The position numbers and the translations under genes were made by a program. Source: Anaerolineales bacterium UBA2395 (lineage in GTDB: Bacteria > Chloroflexota > Anaerolineae > Anaerolineales > Villigracilaceae). From it: 64,000 nucleotides of DNA. Of this stretch, positions 1-8,459 are shown in pieces (within the stretch, counting starts at the first letter, position 1; every line of letters starts with the position of its first letter). The notes beneath the pieces are model-generated. The model was not told where the DNA came from and did no database searches. It worked only from the letters and a program-made list of their open reading frames with translations. The stretch spans positions 248,001 to 312,000 of the forward strand of contig DDSH01000012.1 in NCBI GenBank assembly GCA_002343775.1, given 5' to 3'.

Positions 1-1400
1 ATAACGCCGAGTTCGGCGGCGGGGGTGTAGGCGCGCAGGTGGCAGGCGCCGCGGTTGGAGGTGGCGTAGCCGATGCCCATGCCTTTGAGACCACGCGGGT
101 CGTAGGCGGGGATGCCCTGTCCGCGGACGGTCATGGCGAGTTCGGGGTGACCGAAGTGGGCGGCGGTGGCGTTGGCGCCATCTGCCATGATGTTGCCGAA
201 GCCTTCGCGCTTGGCGATCATTTCGGCGGCTTTGGTCATGCCGTCGCCATCGCCCCAGCCGAGTTTGCCGGTGCCGTTGGTGTAGCCCTTTTCGGAGGCT
301 TCCATCCACACGGAGAGGGGATGACCGATTTCAATGGCGTCGAAGCCGAAGTCGTTGGCGAGGTCGATCATCTTGGCAACGAGGCGGGCGTCGGGGTTGC
401 CGCAGTTCGCGCCAACCGACCAGGCGGGTTCATATTCCACCGATTCCATGCGCAGACCGGCATACGGTCCGTCTTTGACTTCCACTTCCTTTTTGCAGGC
501 GACGGGGCAGGCGTGGCAGGTGGGGTTGTCGACGAGGATGTTGGCGTTGACCCATTCACCGGCGATGGTTTCGGCGTGTTCACCGAACGAGGTGACAGAA
601 CTGTTCTTGGCGGGCAATGCGCCGATGCTGTTGGTGATGTTCATCAGTACGTTGGTGCCGTAGACGGAGAGACCACCCTTGCGCGGGCTGGTGATGTTCT
701 CTTCTGCCATGATGTTCTTGAGAGCGCGGTCGTGGGCGGGTTTCCAGCCGTCGCGGTCGGCGGCTTTGACGATCTTCTTCTCGGCTTTGATGACGATGGC
801 TTTGAGCATCTTGCTGCCGCCGACACAGCCGGTGCCGCCGCGTCCGGAGGCGCGGTCGTTTTCGTTGACCCAGCACGCGAACTTGACCTGGTTTTCACCC
901 GCCGGTCCGATGGCGATGACGGTGAGGTCTTTTTCGCCGTATTTTTCTTTGAAGTGCTTGACGGTATCATGCACACCCTTGCCCCACACGTCGGAGGCGT
1001 CGAGCAGTTCGAGTTGACCGTCGTGGATGTAGGCGTAGGTGGGTTTGGCGGCTTTGCCCTTGAAGACCAAGCCGTCGAAGCCAGCCCAGCGCAAACGGGC
1101 GGCAGACCAGCCCCCATGGTGAGAATCAGTTACCGTTCCAGTGAGAGGCGATTTGGTCACAACCGCCATGCGTCCGCTCATGTTGGCTTCCGAGCCGGTC
1201 AGCGGACCGTTCATGAAACAAAGAATGTTATCGGGGGAGAGCGGGTCCACTTGGGGTCCATTATCAAACACGAACTTCACACCCAAACCGCGTCCACCGA
1301 TATATTTTCGGGCATCATCCTCGGGCACAGGTTTGTAATCCACTTTGCCTGCGCTGAGGTCCACCCATGCGATCCGATCTGCATAACCACCAAGTGCCAT
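1..1400 (-). CDS. Aldehyde:ferredoxin oxidoreductase (AOR family), C-terminus outside window
   Basis: Tungsten/molybdopterin enzyme that oxidises aldehydes to acids with ferredoxin. The minus-strand frame is open from an ATG at 1400, with AAGGAG just upstream, to the window edge, giving 466 codons; the family usually has about 600. The start MALGGYADRIAWVDLSAGKV and the following GGRGLG and MSGRM segments match the N-terminal AOR domain. Cys295, Cys298 and Cys302 form the C-x2-C-x3-C half of the [4Fe-4S] site; the fourth Cys would lie beyond the edge. A sigma70-type promoter precedes it. The long frame on the opposite strand is an antisense shadow. Family assignment is firm; the aldehyde substrate is unknown. 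Confidence 0.93.
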   Translation of the reverse strand, partial: MALGGYADRIAWVDLSAGKVDYKPVPEDDARKYIGGRGLGVKFVFDNGPQVDPLSPDNILCFMNGPLTGSEANMSGRMAVVTKSPLTGTVTDSHHGGWSAARLRWAGFDGLVFKGKAAKPTYAYIHDGQLELLDASDVWGKGVHDTVKHFKEKYGEKDLTVIAIGPAGENQVKFACWVNENDRASGRGGTGCVGGSKMLKAIVIKAEKKIVKAADRDGWKPAHDRALKNIMAEENITSPRKGGLSVYGTNVLMNITNSIGALPAKNSSVTSFGEHAETIAGEWVNANILVDNPTCHACPVACKKEVEVKDGPYAGLRMESVEYEPAWSVGANCGNPDARLVAKMIDLANDFGFDAIEIGHPLSVWMEASEKGYTNGTGKLGWGDGDGMTKAAEMIAKREGFGNIMADGANATAAHFGHPELAMTVRGQGIPAYDPRGLKGMGIGYATSNRGACHLRAYTPAAELGV

Positions 1401-1456
1401 GATATTTCTCCTTTTTGCAAACGAAAATAAACAGCCCGATGCTGTCTTGATAATTC

Positions 1457-1485
1457 AGAATAGCATTGGCAAATTTTTGAGTCAA
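1457..1485 (-). promoter_or_regulatory. Sigma70-type promoter of the AOR gene
   Basis: On the minus strand TTGACT (1480-1485) is followed after 17 nt by TATTCT (1457-1462), about 57 nt ahead of the AOR start, and a Shine-Dalgarno sequence follows. The shared AGGTGACATCTG element lies about 25 nt upstream of the -35 box. Confidence 0.65.
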
Positions 1486-1510
1486 TAATTAAGTTTTTCC
1501 TTAATCGAAA

Positions 1511-1525
1511 AGGTGACATCTGTCA
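1511..1525 (+). promoter_or_regulatory. Candidate operator AGGTGACATCTGTCA
   Basis: A short near-palindrome (TGACA-TC-TGTCA) lies in the divergent region between the AOR gene and the two-domain dehydrogenase. Its first 12 bases recur exactly on the minus strand at 18541-18552, in the upstream region of the aldo/keto reductase. Two oxidoreductase promoters sharing it suggests a regulator site; this is inference from two copies. Confidence 0.35.
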
Positions 1526-1642
1526 TGTTGCGAATCTTTTCCCACGACATTTTTTCATTTTGAAACGACTGTGTTTTGAAATTTTGTACAACCTGCGCAA
1601 AAGAGAACGCAATTTCCGGTCGTAACGGGTATACTTTTGTCC

Positions 1643-3787
1643 ATGAAACAACTTTTGCAAAACATAAAAACCGGACAAACCATCGTCGAAGACGTTCCCA
1701 TTCCGACCCCGCGTGAAGGGCAGGCTCTGGTTAAGGTTGTTGCCAGCCTCGTTTCGGCGGGCACCGAACGCATGGTGGTGGAATTCGCTGAAAAAAGTTA
1801 TCTCGGCAAGGCGCGCTCCCGCCCCGATCTCGTCAAGCAAACGCTCGACAAAGCCAAACGCGAGGGCATCCTGCCAACTGTGCAAGCAGTATTCAACCGC
1901 CTCGACCAACCGATGGGCTTGGGCTATTCCACCGCCGGAACCATTGTGGCGCTTGGAAAAAATATGCAGGGTTTCAGGGTCGGTCAACGTGTGGCATGCG
2001 CGGGCGGAGGATATGCCACCCACGCGGAATACAACCTCGTGCCGCGTAATCTCTTAACGCCCCTGCCAAAAAATGTGGATTTCGAATCTGCCGCCTTCAC
2101 CACGCTTGGCGCAATTGCATTGCACGGATTCCGACTCGCAGAACCTCAACTCGGCGAGAACGTTGCCGTCATCGGCTTGGGTCTTTTGGGATTATTGACG
2201 ATCCAAATGGCAGATGCGGCGGGATGCAACGTCCTCGGCATTGACATCGACCCGAAGCGTGTCAAACTCGCTTCCTCCCTTGGACTGGAAGCGGTTGCAC
2301 GTCCCCAGGCAGAATCTGCCGCTGCAGCCTTCACCCAAAATCGCGGATTCGACTCAATCATCATCTGCGCGGATACGTCTTCCAATGACCCTGTTGAACT
2401 CGCTGGCGTTATTGCCCGTGACCGTGCCAAAGTGGTGGCGACTGGTGCCGTGGGGCTGAACTTCCCCAGAAAAATCTACTACGAGAAGGAAATCTCCTTC
2501 ATCAACTCCCGCTCCTATGGACCCGGTCGCTACGACCTGAATTACGAAGAGAACGGGCAAGACTACCCGTTTGGCTATGTTCGCTGGACGGAAGGGCGCA
2601 ATTTTCAGGCGGTGGTGGATCTGATGGCAAGTGGAAAGTTGAAGGTGGCATCGCTCATCTCGCATCGCTTTGATATTGAAGAAGGCGTGAAGGCGTATGA
2701 AGTGATCACGGGGAAGAAGAAAGAGCCGTTCCTTGGGGTGTTGTTGAAGTATCCTGATGTTAAAAAGTCAGAAAGTTCGAAGGTTATCAGGTTTAACGTT
2801 CCAACCTTCAAACATTCAACCGTGATAACACTCGGCGTTCTCGGCGCAGGGTTATTTGCAAACTCAACATTACTTCCTATTCTAAAAAGCAATAAAGACT
2901 TTGAACTGGTCGGCATCGCCTCCTCAGGTGGACTCCACGCGCAGCATTCCGGCAGGAAATTCGGATTCCAGTACGCGACTTCCTCTGAAGATGAAATCAT
3001 CAACGACCCGAAGATCAACACCGTTGCGATTCTGACAAGGCACGATACTCATGCAGACTTGGTGGGGAAGGCGTTGAAAGCGGGTAAACATGTTTTCGTC
3101 GAAAAGCCGCTTGCCATTAATGAAAAACAATTGACACAAATCACTAAAGCACTTGCCGCTCACGACTCGCTGCTCACTGTTGGTTTTAACCGTAGGTTTG
3201 CTCCCTTGATCCAAAATCTCAAATCACAGATCTCAAATCGCGTGGAACCTCTTCATGCCCATTATCGAGTCAATGCTGGTTTCATTCCTGCCAACCATTG
3301 GACACAAGACCCAGCCATCGGTGGCGGACGCATCATCGGCGAAGCTTGTCACTTCGTTGACGTGCTGACCTTCCTCGTCGGTACGGCGCCTGTTTCGGTG
3401 ACGGCGCACGCCCTGCCGAACAACGGCAAATACAGCGAGGATAACGTCTCGATGACCTTCACCTTTGCAGACGGCTCCGTCGGCGTGGTGGATTATTTGG
3501 CGAATGGCGATAAGTCCATGCCGAAGGAGCGGTTGGAGGTCTTCTGCGGGGGGATGGTGGCGGTGTTGGATGATTATGTCTCGTTGACCACGGTGAATAT
3601 TGGGAAGAAGAAAGTGGAAAGTGGGGCGCAGGATAAAGGCTGGCGGGGGGAAATGGCTGCTTTCGCTGATGCGCTCAAGGCGGGGAAAGAACCGCCGATT
3701 TCCTACGAGCACCTCATCGGTGTGACCAAGTCCACGTTTGCGGCGGTGGAGTCGATTCGGAGTAAAAGTACGATCGAAATCAAATAA
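1643..3787 (+). CDS. Two-domain dehydrogenase: zinc-type alcohol dehydrogenase fused to Gfo/Idh/MocA oxidoreductase
   Basis: 714 residues. About 1-360 is a medium-chain alcohol-dehydrogenase-like part, with the nucleotide-binding VIGLGLLGLL segment near residue 175. About 390-714 is a Gfo/Idh/MocA part, with a second dinucleotide fold (LGVLGAGLFAN) and EKPLA. Such fusions often sit in surface-sugar loci, but no sugar genes adjoin it here. The linker (2756-2823) is low-complexity and heptamer-like. A TTG two codons upstream is also in frame; ATG 1643 is preferred because TATACT (1630-1635) ends 7 nt before it, which fits leaderless expression. No Shine-Dalgarno is visible. The substrate cannot be inferred. 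Confidence 0.85.
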   Translation: MKQLLQNIKTGQTIVEDVPIPTPREGQALVKVVASLVSAGTERMVVEFAEKSYLGKARSRPDLVKQTLDKAKREGILPTVQAVFNRLDQPMGLGYSTAGTIVALGKNMQGFRVGQRVACAGGGYATHAEYNLVPRNLLTPLPKNVDFESAAFTTLGAIALHGFRLAEPQLGENVAVIGLGLLGLLTIQMADAAGCNVLGIDIDPKRVKLASSLGLEAVARPQAESAAAAFTQNRGFDSIIICADTSSNDPVELAGVIARDRAKVVATGAVGLNFPRKIYYEKEISFINSRSYGPGRYDLNYEENGQDYPFGYVRWTEGRNFQAVVDLMASGKLKVASLISHRFDIEEGVKAYEVITGKKKEPFLGVLLKYPDVKKSESSKVIRFNVPTFKHSTVITLGVLGAGLFANSTLLPILKSNKDFELVGIASSGGLHAQHSGRKFGFQYATSSEDEIINDPKINTVAILTRHDTHADLVGKALKAGKHVFVEKPLAINEKQLTQITKALAAHDSLLTVGFNRRFAPLIQNLKSQISNRVEPLHAHYRVNAGFIPANHWTQDPAIGGGRIIGEACHFVDVLTFLVGTAPVSVTAHALPNNGKYSEDNVSMTFTFADGSVGVVDYLANGDKSMPKERLEVFCGGMVAVLDDYVSLTTVNIGKKKVESGAQDKGWRGEMAAFADALKAGKEPPISYEHLIGVTKSTFAAVESIRSKSTIEIK

Positions 3788-3810
3788 TGAGTGTCTTATA
3801 ATTCGGGGAA

Positions 3811-4139
3811 ACCTATGACCACAAACCGCCCTCTTCGCGTTTTCCTCTGTCATTCAAGCAATGACAAACCCGCTGCGCGAAGCGGACGAGTTGTATCAAA
3901 AACTCCGCGCCGTCCCGCAAGGGGATGATAAGCCGTGGATTCAACCTTGGCTGGACGAAGAAGAACTCTTCCCCGATATGGACTGGAACTTGGAGATCGA
4001 AAAAACTGCCGACACGGTCCTCGTTTGCCCTTCCAACAACTCGAGCATTAGGAGAAAGAAGCGCTCTGTGAATGTGTCTCATTTATTGAAGCGGACATGG
4101 CGCTATACGAGTATATGGAGTCCGTTCGTCAACTTGTAG
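3811..4139 (+). pseudogene. Decayed TIR-domain gene fragment, upstream copy
   Basis: From ATG 3815 the DNA closely matches the start of the intact TIR gene at 4848 (TTNRPLRVFLCHSS), then shifts frame near 3875. It continues in another frame as ELYQKL, then PWIQPWLDE and NLEIEK, before losing similarity near 4050. A TATAAT (3797-3802) still lies upstream. It shares the same frame-breaking change with the fragment at 6252, so the two decayed copies are more closely related to each other than to the intact gene. Confidence 0.75.
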
Positions 4140-4165
4140 CGGATGGGATGGTTTTGCTAAAATAA
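4064..4165 (+). pseudogene. Debris of an unrelated C-terminus
   Basis: Downstream of the decayed TIR segment a different frame reads a coherent protein-like tail ending MALYEYMESVRQLVADGMVL and LK, then a stop at 4163-4165. It has no start and no matching N-terminal part. It looks like the remnant of another gene truncated by the same rearrangement. Low confidence, because it covers only about 33 codons. Confidence 0.3.
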
Positions 4166-4192
4166 TCAGAATATTTGTGAAGGAGAGGTTTT

Positions 4193-4822
4193 ATGGGCAG
4201 CATGGATACTGGTCAACTTATATTAATTGCTCTCTTGATCTGCGCCTTTTGCGGGGTGCAGATCGTAATGGTTGGACTCTTGGTTTGGTATTCTGCTGCC
4301 AGAAGAAAGGGTGCAAACAAATGGACATCTTTTGCTAAAAAATATGGATTGAGCCATCAACCGCCGGGTTTTATGGAGGGCGGTTATGGTTCGATGGGTG
4401 GAAAAATAGATGGACGGGATGTTACCGTTTATACCTATTCCACGGGCGGAAGGCACAGGGTGGTGTGGACAGTGGCGTCCGTGCGGAGCAGCAGCCCCAA
4501 AGCGGTGACGTTTTCGGTGGGCGCCAAAGGGTTTGACGGTGCGGTCTATAAGGCGTTCGGAGCGCAGGATATTGTCATTGGCATAAAGGATTTCGATGAT
4601 GCGTTCATGATCCAGTCGAACCCGCCGGAACTGGCTTCTGCGCTCCTGCTCCAAAACGCGGATCTCCGTGCCATGATCCAGACACTCAAGCCATATGAAT
4701 TGCAATACAAGGACAGGTTTGCATCCTGCCGTTTGTTGCGCAGTCAGGCGGATGAAGCCGTGTTGTTGAACATGCTTGCACTTGCCCGCAAATTGGCAGA
4801 GACGATAGAAGGGTCTGCCTAG
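4193..4822 (+). CDS. Membrane-anchored protein of unknown function
   Basis: 209 residues with AGGAGAGG ahead of ATG 4193. One hydrophobic helix spans about residues 8-33, followed by a basic RRKGANK stop-transfer segment and a soluble domain of about 175 residues with no motif I recognise. The topology suggests a short outside N-terminus and a cytosolic domain. It lies between the upstream TIR fragment and the intact TIR gene, so it is inside the segment bracketed by the repeated TIR 5' ends. A role alongside the TIR protein is possible but unsupported. Confidence 0.75.
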   Translation: MGSMDTGQLILIALLICAFCGVQIVMVGLLVWYSAARRKGANKWTSFAKKYGLSHQPPGFMEGGYGSMGGKIDGRDVTVYTYSTGGRHRVVWTVASVRSSSPKAVTFSVGAKGFDGAVYKAFGAQDIVIGIKDFDDAFMIQSNPPELASALLLQNADLRAMIQTLKPYELQYKDRFASCRLLRSQADEAVLLNMLALARKLAETIEGSA

Positions 4823-4847
4823 CCGCTGGGTATAATCAAGAAAAATC

Positions 4848-6248
4848 ATGACCACCAACCGCCCTCTTCGCGTTTTCCTCTGCCATTCTTCCGCGGACAA
4901 ACCCGCCGTCCGCGAGTTGTATCAAAAACTCCGCGCCGAACCGTGGATTCAACCCTGGCTGGACGAAATAAACCTTCTTCCTGGGCAAGAATGGGATTTA
5001 GAAATTGAACAAGCTATTGAAGCGACCGATATTATTATTGTCTGTTTGTCTAATAATTCCATTACTAAGCGGGGATATGTTCAGAAAGAAATCAAAATAG
5101 CATTAGATTATTCAGATTTGCGACCAGAAGGGGAAGTTTTTATTATTCCCATTCGCCTTGAAGACTGTAAACCTCCTAAACGTTTATCAAAATGGCAATA
5201 TGCTGATTATTTTGAAGGGCAACGAGATGAGGCTCTAAAGAGGCTACTTTCAAGTTTAGAAAAATGTGGCGAATCGCTTGGGACTGTTAATTTCGATAAA
5301 CCTAATAAAGTGAAAGATATAAATAATGCCGTTGTTATTCCTGAAGAGCCAAAACAAAATCGGGATGATGTTCAAACTCAATGGATTGCTCAACAAGAAA
5401 ATAAACTGAAAAATGTTAAGAATTTTGACTTTCCGAAGAATAAAGATGACCATCATACAGCTTTAGCCTCAGAAGTTGTTTCTTCGGCGTCGTCCGGCGG
5501 GGTAAAGTTTTTGGTTAGTAAATTACAATGGGGAAAGAACGACTTTGGGTATAGTCTTCATGCTGAACCTACTTCATATTCTTTTAGCGGTATGCAGTCG
5601 CCAGATTTTTTGAGCTATTTGGGGTTCAGAAAAGAATCTTGTCAGTTCGTCTCTACTAGAATCTGTTATACAACATGGGTAGATAGTAGTTTTGATGTTT
5701 CTAAATTCGCAGCAGATTTCGGAGATGCATTTGCGAATTTCGATAATGCGAGCAACTTATTCCGTGACTGTGGGTATTTTTTAGATCAGCCGGAAGGATT
5801 AGCATATTTTGGATACTCTTCTGAGGGACGAATTGGAAGATCCAAAAGCCCCTATGGAGGGGATGGACATAATGCGAATAGTGTAAGGAAGATGAAGCAA
5901 TCCGAAGATGAAGATTTTTTCTATCAGCTATCTTGGATTGAGAGGGCTAATTCAAAAGGTTGGGTAATCCATTGTAAGATAAAGAATTCTTCACATCAAG
6001 AACTACCGCCTGTTCTTAAGTTTTTAGACTTTAATGCTTTTAGTGAATGTCCCCTTTTTGATTTTGAAAAATGTTTTTGGATGTTTATCGAATATCAGAC
6101 GAGAAACAGTGATGTTTTTGAAGGCAATGCCGAATATGCTCATCGTTGCTATGATTCTCATGCAAAGAAATTCTCAACAGCTGCCAGAAAACTTATTCAG
6201 GCAAATAATTTGATGTCAGAATTTGGTTTTCACTTTCTGAAAAGCTAA
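4848..6248 (+). CDS. TIR-domain protein with an unrecognised C-terminal domain
   Basis: 466 residues. Residues 1-135 form a bacterial TIR domain: RPLRVFLCHSSADKP, PWIQPWLDEINLLPG, then IIIVCLSNNS and YVQKEI, whose Glu sits where TIR NADases carry the catalytic Glu. Residues 190-466 match nothing I know. The first 50 or so codons are GC-rich like the flanks, while the rest is clearly AT-rich, which suggests a foreign or chimeric gene. TATAAT at 4831-4836 lies 11 nt before the ATG. Bacterial TIR proteins often consume NAD+ in phage defence or signalling. That role here is inference, since no second defence gene is recognisable. Confidence 0.8.
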   Translation: MTTNRPLRVFLCHSSADKPAVRELYQKLRAEPWIQPWLDEINLLPGQEWDLEIEQAIEATDIIIVCLSNNSITKRGYVQKEIKIALDYSDLRPEGEVFIIPIRLEDCKPPKRLSKWQYADYFEGQRDEALKRLLSSLEKCGESLGTVNFDKPNKVKDINNAVVIPEEPKQNRDDVQTQWIAQQENKLKNVKNFDFPKNKDDHHTALASEVVSSASSGGVKFLVSKLQWGKNDFGYSLHAEPTSYSFSGMQSPDFLSYLGFRKESCQFVSTRICYTTWVDSSFDVSKFAADFGDAFANFDNASNLFRDCGYFLDQPEGLAYFGYSSEGRIGRSKSPYGGDGHNANSVRKMKQSEDEDFFYQLSWIERANSKGWVIHCKIKNSSHQELPPVLKFLDFNAFSECPLFDFEKCFWMFIEYQTRNSDVFEGNAEYAHRCYDSHAKKFSTAARKLIQANNLMSEFGFHFLKS

Positions 6249-6350
6249 CCTATGACCACAAATCGCCCTCTTCGCGTTTTCCTCTGCCATTCCAGTCCAG
6301 CAATGACAAACCCGCTGCGCGAAGTGGACAAGTTGTATCAAAAACAGTTT
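6248..6350 (+). pseudogene. Decayed TIR-domain gene fragment, downstream copy
   Basis: From ATG 6252 about 95 bp repeat the TIR 5' end, including the frame-breaking AATGACAAACCCGCTGCG stretch also present in the upstream fragment. It has a 6-nt insertion relative to that copy. Similarity stops abruptly after AGTTGTATCAAAAAC. With 3811-3903 it forms an imperfect direct repeat flanking about 2.3 kb. Confidence 0.75.
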
Positions 6351-6408
6351 TGTCATCTTATCCATCTCCAATTACCAATTACTAACCACTTTCCCACAGG
6401 AGCCCTCC

Positions 6409-7278
6409 ATGAAATTACGCGGTATCTACGCCCCCATCGTCACCCCCTTCAACGCGGACGAATCCATTAACTACCCCGTCCTTGAACAACTGATCGAATA
6501 CCTGATCGCCAACAAGATCGCAGGGCTTGTCCCTGGCGGCACCACGGGCGAAGTCTACGCCTTCACCGAAGCCGAACGGCTGGACATATTCAAATTCGTC
6601 AAAGAGAAAGTCAACGGGCGGGTCACGCTCATTGCGGGCACCAACTCTGGCGCCACGCGTGACGTCGTCCGCTACTCGCAGATCGCCGAAGAGATGGGCT
6701 ACGACGCGCTCATGGTCGCCGTCCCGCCGTATTCACGTCCCAACCAACACGAACTGCTCGCACATTACGAAGCCGTCGCCAAAGCCGTCAAAATTCCCAT
6801 CGTGCTGTACAACTTCCCCTGGCGCGCAGGCACCGAAGTCGGCTTCGACGTGATGGACGGTCTCACCAAATACGACCACGTCATCGGTATCAAAGAAGCC
6901 TCCAGCGACATGTCACGCGTCTATGGCATGCTCGAACGCTACGGCGACCGCTACCAGATCATCTGCGGCTCCGACGACCAAGCCCTCGATTACTTCCTGT
7001 GGGGCACCACCGCATGGATCGGCGGCGCCGCTTCCTGCGCTCCGCTGCAACATCACAACGTCCTCGAAGCCGCGCTCAACAACGACTTCGTCTCCGCCCG
7101 CAAGCACATGGATAAACTCATGCCTCTTCTTCGCAGTGTCGAAAGCGGCAGCTATTTGCAAAAAGTGAAGATCGGCTGCGAACTGCTCGGCATCCCCGTC
7201 GGCGGTCCGCGCCTGCCATTGCTCACTCTCACCGCAGAAGACCGTGCTGAATTTGAGAAGATCTTCAAGAGCATCTAA
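6409..7278 (+). CDS. Dihydrodipicolinate synthase family lyase, probable pyrroline-4-hydroxy-2-carboxylate deaminase
   Basis: 289-residue class I aldolase-type barrel of the DapA/NanA family. The GGTTGE motif is at 43-48, the active-site Tyr at 134 (LYNFP) and the Schiff-base Lys at 162 (GIKEAS). CAGGAG precedes the ATG. Next to a proline racemase-family epimerase and an FAD amino-acid dehydrogenase, the best reading is the enzyme that deaminates and dehydrates 1-pyrroline-4-hydroxy-2-carboxylate to 2-oxoglutarate semialdehyde in hydroxyproline breakdown. A true lysine-pathway DapA is less likely given these neighbours. The substrate assignment rests on context. Confidence 0.8.
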   Translation: MKLRGIYAPIVTPFNADESINYPVLEQLIEYLIANKIAGLVPGGTTGEVYAFTEAERLDIFKFVKEKVNGRVTLIAGTNSGATRDVVRYSQIAEEMGYDALMVAVPPYSRPNQHELLAHYEAVAKAVKIPIVLYNFPWRAGTEVGFDVMDGLTKYDHVIGIKEASSDMSRVYGMLERYGDRYQIICGSDDQALDYFLWGTTAWIGGAASCAPLQHHNVLEAALNNDFVSARKHMDKLMPLLRSVESGSYLQKVKIGCELLGIPVGGPRLPLLTLTAEDRAEFEKIFKSI

Positions 7279-7342
7279 CCACAAAGGGTCACAAAGGAGC
7301 ACGACGTAAAAACCTTTGTGACCCTTTGTGACCCTTCGTGGT
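7278..7342. repeat. Palindromic repeat, ACCACAAAG family
   Basis: The intergenic spacer is one long imperfect inverted repeat, starting ACCACAAAGGGTCACAAAGG and ending CCCTTCGTGGT. Related elements lie at 8367-8440, 29389-29483 and 30213-30291. It sits between two co-directional catabolic genes and would form a hairpin in their transcript. Confidence 0.7.
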
Positions 7343-7347
7343 GAAAA

Positions 7348-8361
7348 ATGATTCGTATTCCCTTTTTGGACTCCCACACTGGCGGCGAACCCACGAGATT
7401 AATACCTTCGCTTCCCTTCGACCTCGGAACTGGTTCCGTTGCTGACAAATGTTCCACGCTGAAAAAGAATCACGACGATCTACGCCGCACCGTCCTGCTC
7501 GAACCCCGCGGCTCGGATGTGCTTGTCGGCGCGTACCTCGTCCCGCCCGCCGACCCGACCTGTCAGTTCGGAGTCATCTTCTTCAACAACGTCGGCTACC
7601 TCGGCATGTGCGGACATGGAACGATTGGCTTGATCGCTTCGCTGGCATACATGGGCAAAGTACAACCTGGAATTATCCGTGTTGAAACTCCCGTTGGGGT
7701 GGTGGAAGCAACATTACATAATATGTCGTTGCGAGGCGAAGCCGAAGCAACCTCCCAATCAACAGGGGGATTGCTTCGGGCGGACGAACACCGCCCTCGC
7801 AATGACATGTATCCAAATCGCGTCTCCGTCCAAAACATCCCCGCCTACCGACACCTGACTCACATCCCTGTCACCGTTGACGGCAAAACCATCCACGGCG
7901 ATGTGGCGTGGGGCGGCAACTGGTTCTTCCTCGTCCACGATCACGGCATGGACGTGAACATGTCTAACCTTGAAGCGTTGACCGATTTCTCGTGGCGAGT
8001 CCGCGAGCAGTTGACTGCCAACGGAATCACCGGCGCGAACGGCGCAGAGATCGACCACGTCGAGTTGTTTGCATCCACGCCCGAAGCGGACAGCAAAAAT
8101 TTTGTCTTGTGTCCGGGTAAAGCCTACGACCGTTCTCCCTGCGGAACGGGCACAAGCGCCAAACTTGCTTGTCTTTACGGCGATGGCAAGTTGAAAGTGG
8201 GGCAGGTCTGGAAACAACAAAGCGTCGTCGGCAGTATCTTTGAAGGCAGCATCCAACTCGACGGCGACAAGATCATCCCAACCATCACCGGCGAAGCATG
8301 GGTCATGTCTGAAGGTACGATCTTGGTGGACGAGCGCGATCCGTTTGGAAAAGGAATATAA
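7348..8361 (+). CDS. Proline racemase family protein, probable 4-hydroxyproline 2-epimerase
   Basis: 337 residues. Both catalytic cysteines are present: Cys88 in MCGHGTIG and Cys265 in SPCGTGTS, so this is an epimerase/racemase rather than a Thr-type dehydratase. It probably converts trans-4-hydroxy-L-proline to cis-4-hydroxy-D-proline for the FAD dehydrogenase downstream. Residues about 126-153 (SLRGEAEATSQSTGG and on) do not belong to the family; they are encoded by an 84-bp palindromic element inserted in frame after the EATLH strand. The insertion falls at a surface-loop position, so the enzyme may still work. The family is certain and the substrate inferred from neighbours. Confidence 0.88.
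   Translation: MIRIPFLDSHTGGEPTRLIPSLPFDLGTGSVADKCSTLKKNHDDLRRTVLLEPRGSDVLVGAYLVPPADPTCQFGVIFFNNVGYLGMCGHGTIGLIASLAYMGKVQPGIIRVETPVGVVEATLHNMSLRGEAEATSQSTGGLLRADEHRPRNDMYPNRVSVQNIPAYRHLTHIPVTVDGKTIHGDVAWGGNWFFLVHDHGMDVNMSNLEALTDFSWRVREQLTANGITGANGAEIDHVELFASTPEADSKNFVLCPGKAYDRSPCGTGTSAKLACLYGDGKLKVGQVWKQQSVVGSIFEGSIQLDGDKIIPTITGEAWVMSEGTILVDERDPFGKGI
7724..7807. repeat. 84-bp palindromic element inserted in frame in the epimerase gene
   Basis: It begins TGTCGTTGCGAGG and ends CCTCGCAATGACA, inverted ends matching at 12 of 13 positions. Internal CGAAGCAA and TTGCTTCG arms also pair. The length is exactly 28 codons and no stop is introduced. A sister element with the same ends and GAAGCAATCTC/GAGATTGCTTC arms lies between genes at 31796-31895. 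Confidence 0.8.
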
Positions 8362-8366
8362 GAAAT

Positions 8367-8440
8367 AACCGCAAAGCACGCGAAAGGACGCCAGGAAAAA
8401 ATCCTTTTTAATCTTTGCGTTCTTAGCGATCTTCGCGGTT
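8367..8440. repeat. Palindromic repeat, ACCACAAAG family (diverged)
   Basis: Begins AACCGCAAAGCACGCGAAAG and ends TCGCGGTT, an imperfect inverted repeat filling most of the gap between the epimerase and the FAD dehydrogenase. Confidence 0.6.
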
Positions 8441-8459
8441 CAAAAAGGAGTGGCAGGCA

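Noticed and set aside
39..1430. 463-residue open frame on the plus strand
   Set aside because: Composition is Gly/Val/Ala-skewed and low-complexity; the minus strand encodes a clear AOR with iron-sulfur cysteines. Antisense shadow.
3811..6350. Full phage-defence island
   Set aside because: Only one TIR protein and an unassigned membrane protein are present; no partner nuclease, restriction or recognised sensor gene. Kept as a possible single effector only.
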